From Chryseobacterium sediminis (GTDB lineage: Bacteria; Bacteroidota; Bacteroidia; Flavobacteriales; Weeksellaceae), in NCBI RefSeq assembly GCF_008386505.1, contig NZ_VUNZ01000002.1, positions 310,001 to 374,000 on the forward strand: DNA of 64,000 bases, written 5' to 3'. The notes under the pieces were generated by a model, which saw only the letters and a list, made by a program, of their open reading frames with translations, searched no databases and was not told the origin of the DNA. Every line of letters starts with the position of its first letter. Within the stretch, counting starts at the first letter, position 1. The position numbers and the translations under genes were made by a program. Positions 62,800 to 64,000 of the stretch are shown here, piece by piece.

Positions 62800-63441
62800 T
62801 TATTCTGCTGCAGTTTCTTCTGCTGGAGCTGCTCCTTCTTCAGTTGCAACTTCTTCTTCATCTTCATCATCCATTGCTGCTGCACCTCCTTTCATTGCAT
62901 TTCTAGACATCTTAACAGCAACTACTACTGCATTGTCTGGGTGCATGAAAGAATATCCTTCTGTTTTGATACCACCGATGTAAAGTTTGTTACCAATTCT
63001 TAATGGAGTAACATCTACAACGATTTCGTCAGGTAGGTTAGCAGGGATAGCTTTTACTTTTAGTTTTCTGAAAGACTGACGTAAAACACCACCAGCTACA
63101 ACACCTTTTGAACGTCCAGTAATTCTTACAGGAACCTCCATAACTACTGGCTTATCGTCAGATAGTTGGTAGAAGTCAATGTGAAGAATTTTGTCAGTGA
63201 TTGGGTGAAACTGAATGTCCTGAAGAACAGCTGGAATTGTTTTTCCGTCAACCTCAATAGATACCGTGTGTGCTTCAGGAGTGTATACTAATCCTTTAAA
63301 AGCTTTCTCTTCAGCAGAGAAGTTTAAAGGAGCTTCACCTCCATAAACAACACAAGGAACTAATTCAGCATCACGTAAAGCTTTTGTAGACTTTTTGCCC
63401 ACGTTTTCTCTTTTTGTACCTTGAATTGTAATAGATTTCAT
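62800..63441 (-). CDS. rplY: 50S ribosomal protein L25/Ctc
   Basis: A 213-residue long-form L25 (Ctc, TL5). The N-terminal domain ([27 protein letters not shown]) binds 5S rRNA; the C-terminal domain (about 95-180) is the beta-rich Ctc extension. A highly acidic, Ala/Glu-rich tail (from MDDEDEEE) ends the protein, as is common in Bacteroidota. It starts 56 bases after prs, probably co-transcribed. A strong terminator follows. Confidence 0.95.
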   Translation of the reverse strand: MKSITIQGTKRENVGKKSTKALRDAELVPCVVYGGEAPLNFSAEEKAFKGLVYTPEAHTVSIEVDGKTIPAVLQDIQFHPITDKILHIDFYQLSDDKPVVMEVPVRITGRSKGVVAGGVLRQSFRKLKVKAIPANLPDEIVVDVTPLRIGNKLYIGGIKTEGYSFMHPDNAVVVAVKMSRNAMKGGAAAMDDEDEEEVATEEGAAPAEETAAE

Positions 63442-63497
63442 TTATAATAAATTTAAAAAATTATTCTTATTTGAATTTGCAATTTTCTCAAAATCAA

Positions 63498-64000
63498 TTA
63501 AATAACAAACTTACTACTAATTGATTTATGCTCATGAACCATGGTCATAACATCTGCAAATAACGGGGCGCAAGATAGCACTTTTATTTTAGATGACAAA
63601 TTATTTTTAACAGGAATTGAGTCAGTTACAATAACTTCCAGTAATTTTGAGTTCTCAATATTCTCGTAAGCCTTTCCTGAAAGCACTCCGTGAGTTGCCA
63701 TAGCTCTTACTGTTTTCGCTCCCTTTTCAATTAAGATATCTGCTGCTTTACAAAGTGTCCCCGCAGTATCAATCATATCATCGATAAGGATTACGTTTTT
63801 ACCGGTAACATCACCAATAAGGAACATTTCTTCTACAACATTTGCCTTTTTTCTTTCTTTATAAGCAATTACTACTTCAGCACCTAAGTGACCTGCATAG
63901 TTCTTTGCTCTTTTCGCACCTCCCATATCCGGAGAAGCAATGGTAAGACTATCAAGATTTAAAGATCTGATATAGTCTACGAAAATACTGGAAGCATACA
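63498..64000 (-). CDS. prs: Ribose-phosphate pyrophosphokinase, C-terminal part (5' part outside window)
   Basis: The last 166 or so codons of Prs, which makes PRPP. The reading frame is open to the window edge at 64000. The PRPP-binding loop VILIDDMIDTAGTLC near residue 67 of the visible part and the SPDMGGAKRAKNYAG block are diagnostic, and the C-terminus ends SSKFVI. The N-terminal half, including the first ATP-binding loop, lies beyond the window. The gene heads rplY, the usual order in this phylum. Confidence 0.95.
   Translation of the reverse strand, partial: YASSIFVDYIRSLNLDSLTIASPDMGGAKRAKNYAGHLGAEVVIAYKERKKANVVEEMFLIGDVTGKNVILIDDMIDTAGTLCKAADILIEKGAKTVRAMATHGVLSGKAYENIENSKLLEVIVTDSIPVKNNLSSKIKVLSCAPLFADVMTMVHEHKSISSKFVI

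Overview
The window looks like chromosome from a Bacteroidota member of the Flavobacteriia, most like Chryseobacterium or a relative. The grounds are low GC, promoters of the TAnnTTTG type rather than TATAAT, a SusC/SusD pair, type IX secretion (T9SS) C-terminal sorting domains, a type III glutamine synthetase, and an Endo F1/H-like glycosidase of the kind known from Elizabethkingia and Chryseobacterium. No rRNA, tRNA, CRISPR array, insertion sequence or prophage was seen. Genes at both window edges are cut.

Region 1 to 14778 (minus strand) is a polysaccharide utilisation locus aimed at high-mannose N-glycans. In transcription order it holds an AraC regulator, SusC, SusD, an MFS transporter, a GH130 mannoside phosphorylase, a GH92 and a GH125 alpha-mannosidase, a GH18 Endo F1/H-like glycanase with a T9SS signal, and a second, truncated GH18 paralogue. 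Long RNA hairpins lie between some of its genes. From 14981 to 20094 come a second AraC gene, an OsmC protein, and a TetR-FadI-PaaI-FabF lipid operon behind a perfect 24-base palindrome.

From 20209 to 33041 the genes are mostly housekeeping or envelope genes: L,D-transpeptidase, MsrB, DUF445, PyrD, TruC, GlyS, an M48 protease, a serine hydrolase and several unknown secreted proteins.

The most unusual part is 33090 to 37839. Beside a UmuC-type polymerase lie a cytoplasmic M15 endolysin-like peptidase, a patatin phospholipase, a small acidic protein and a WYL-domain regulator. Five copies of one 20-base box (YACGWCANGTTYYGTCGYWT) occur here, each exactly 8 bases upstream of a TAnnTTTG element. 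The right half of the box and its spacing resemble the mycobacterial PafBC (RecA-NDp) DNA-damage promoter. I infer a WYL-controlled damage-response or abortive-lysis regulon.

From 37893 to 49919 lie two TonB-C-like secreted proteins, TadA, a GNAT, CoaX, an M1 peptidase, a DinB-like protein, an unknown 563-residue protein, type III glutamine synthetase, a lipoprotein NlpC/P60 peptidase and a pentapeptide protein. The elongasome operon mreB-mreC-mreD-mrdA-rodA (50006 to 55681, minus) diverges from hemA-hemC-hemD-hemE (56124 to 60107, plus). The window ends with a T9SS adhesin-like protein, a 41-residue double-glycine leader peptide that looks like a RiPP or bacteriocin precursor, SufS, ribosomal protein L25 and the 3' part of prs.
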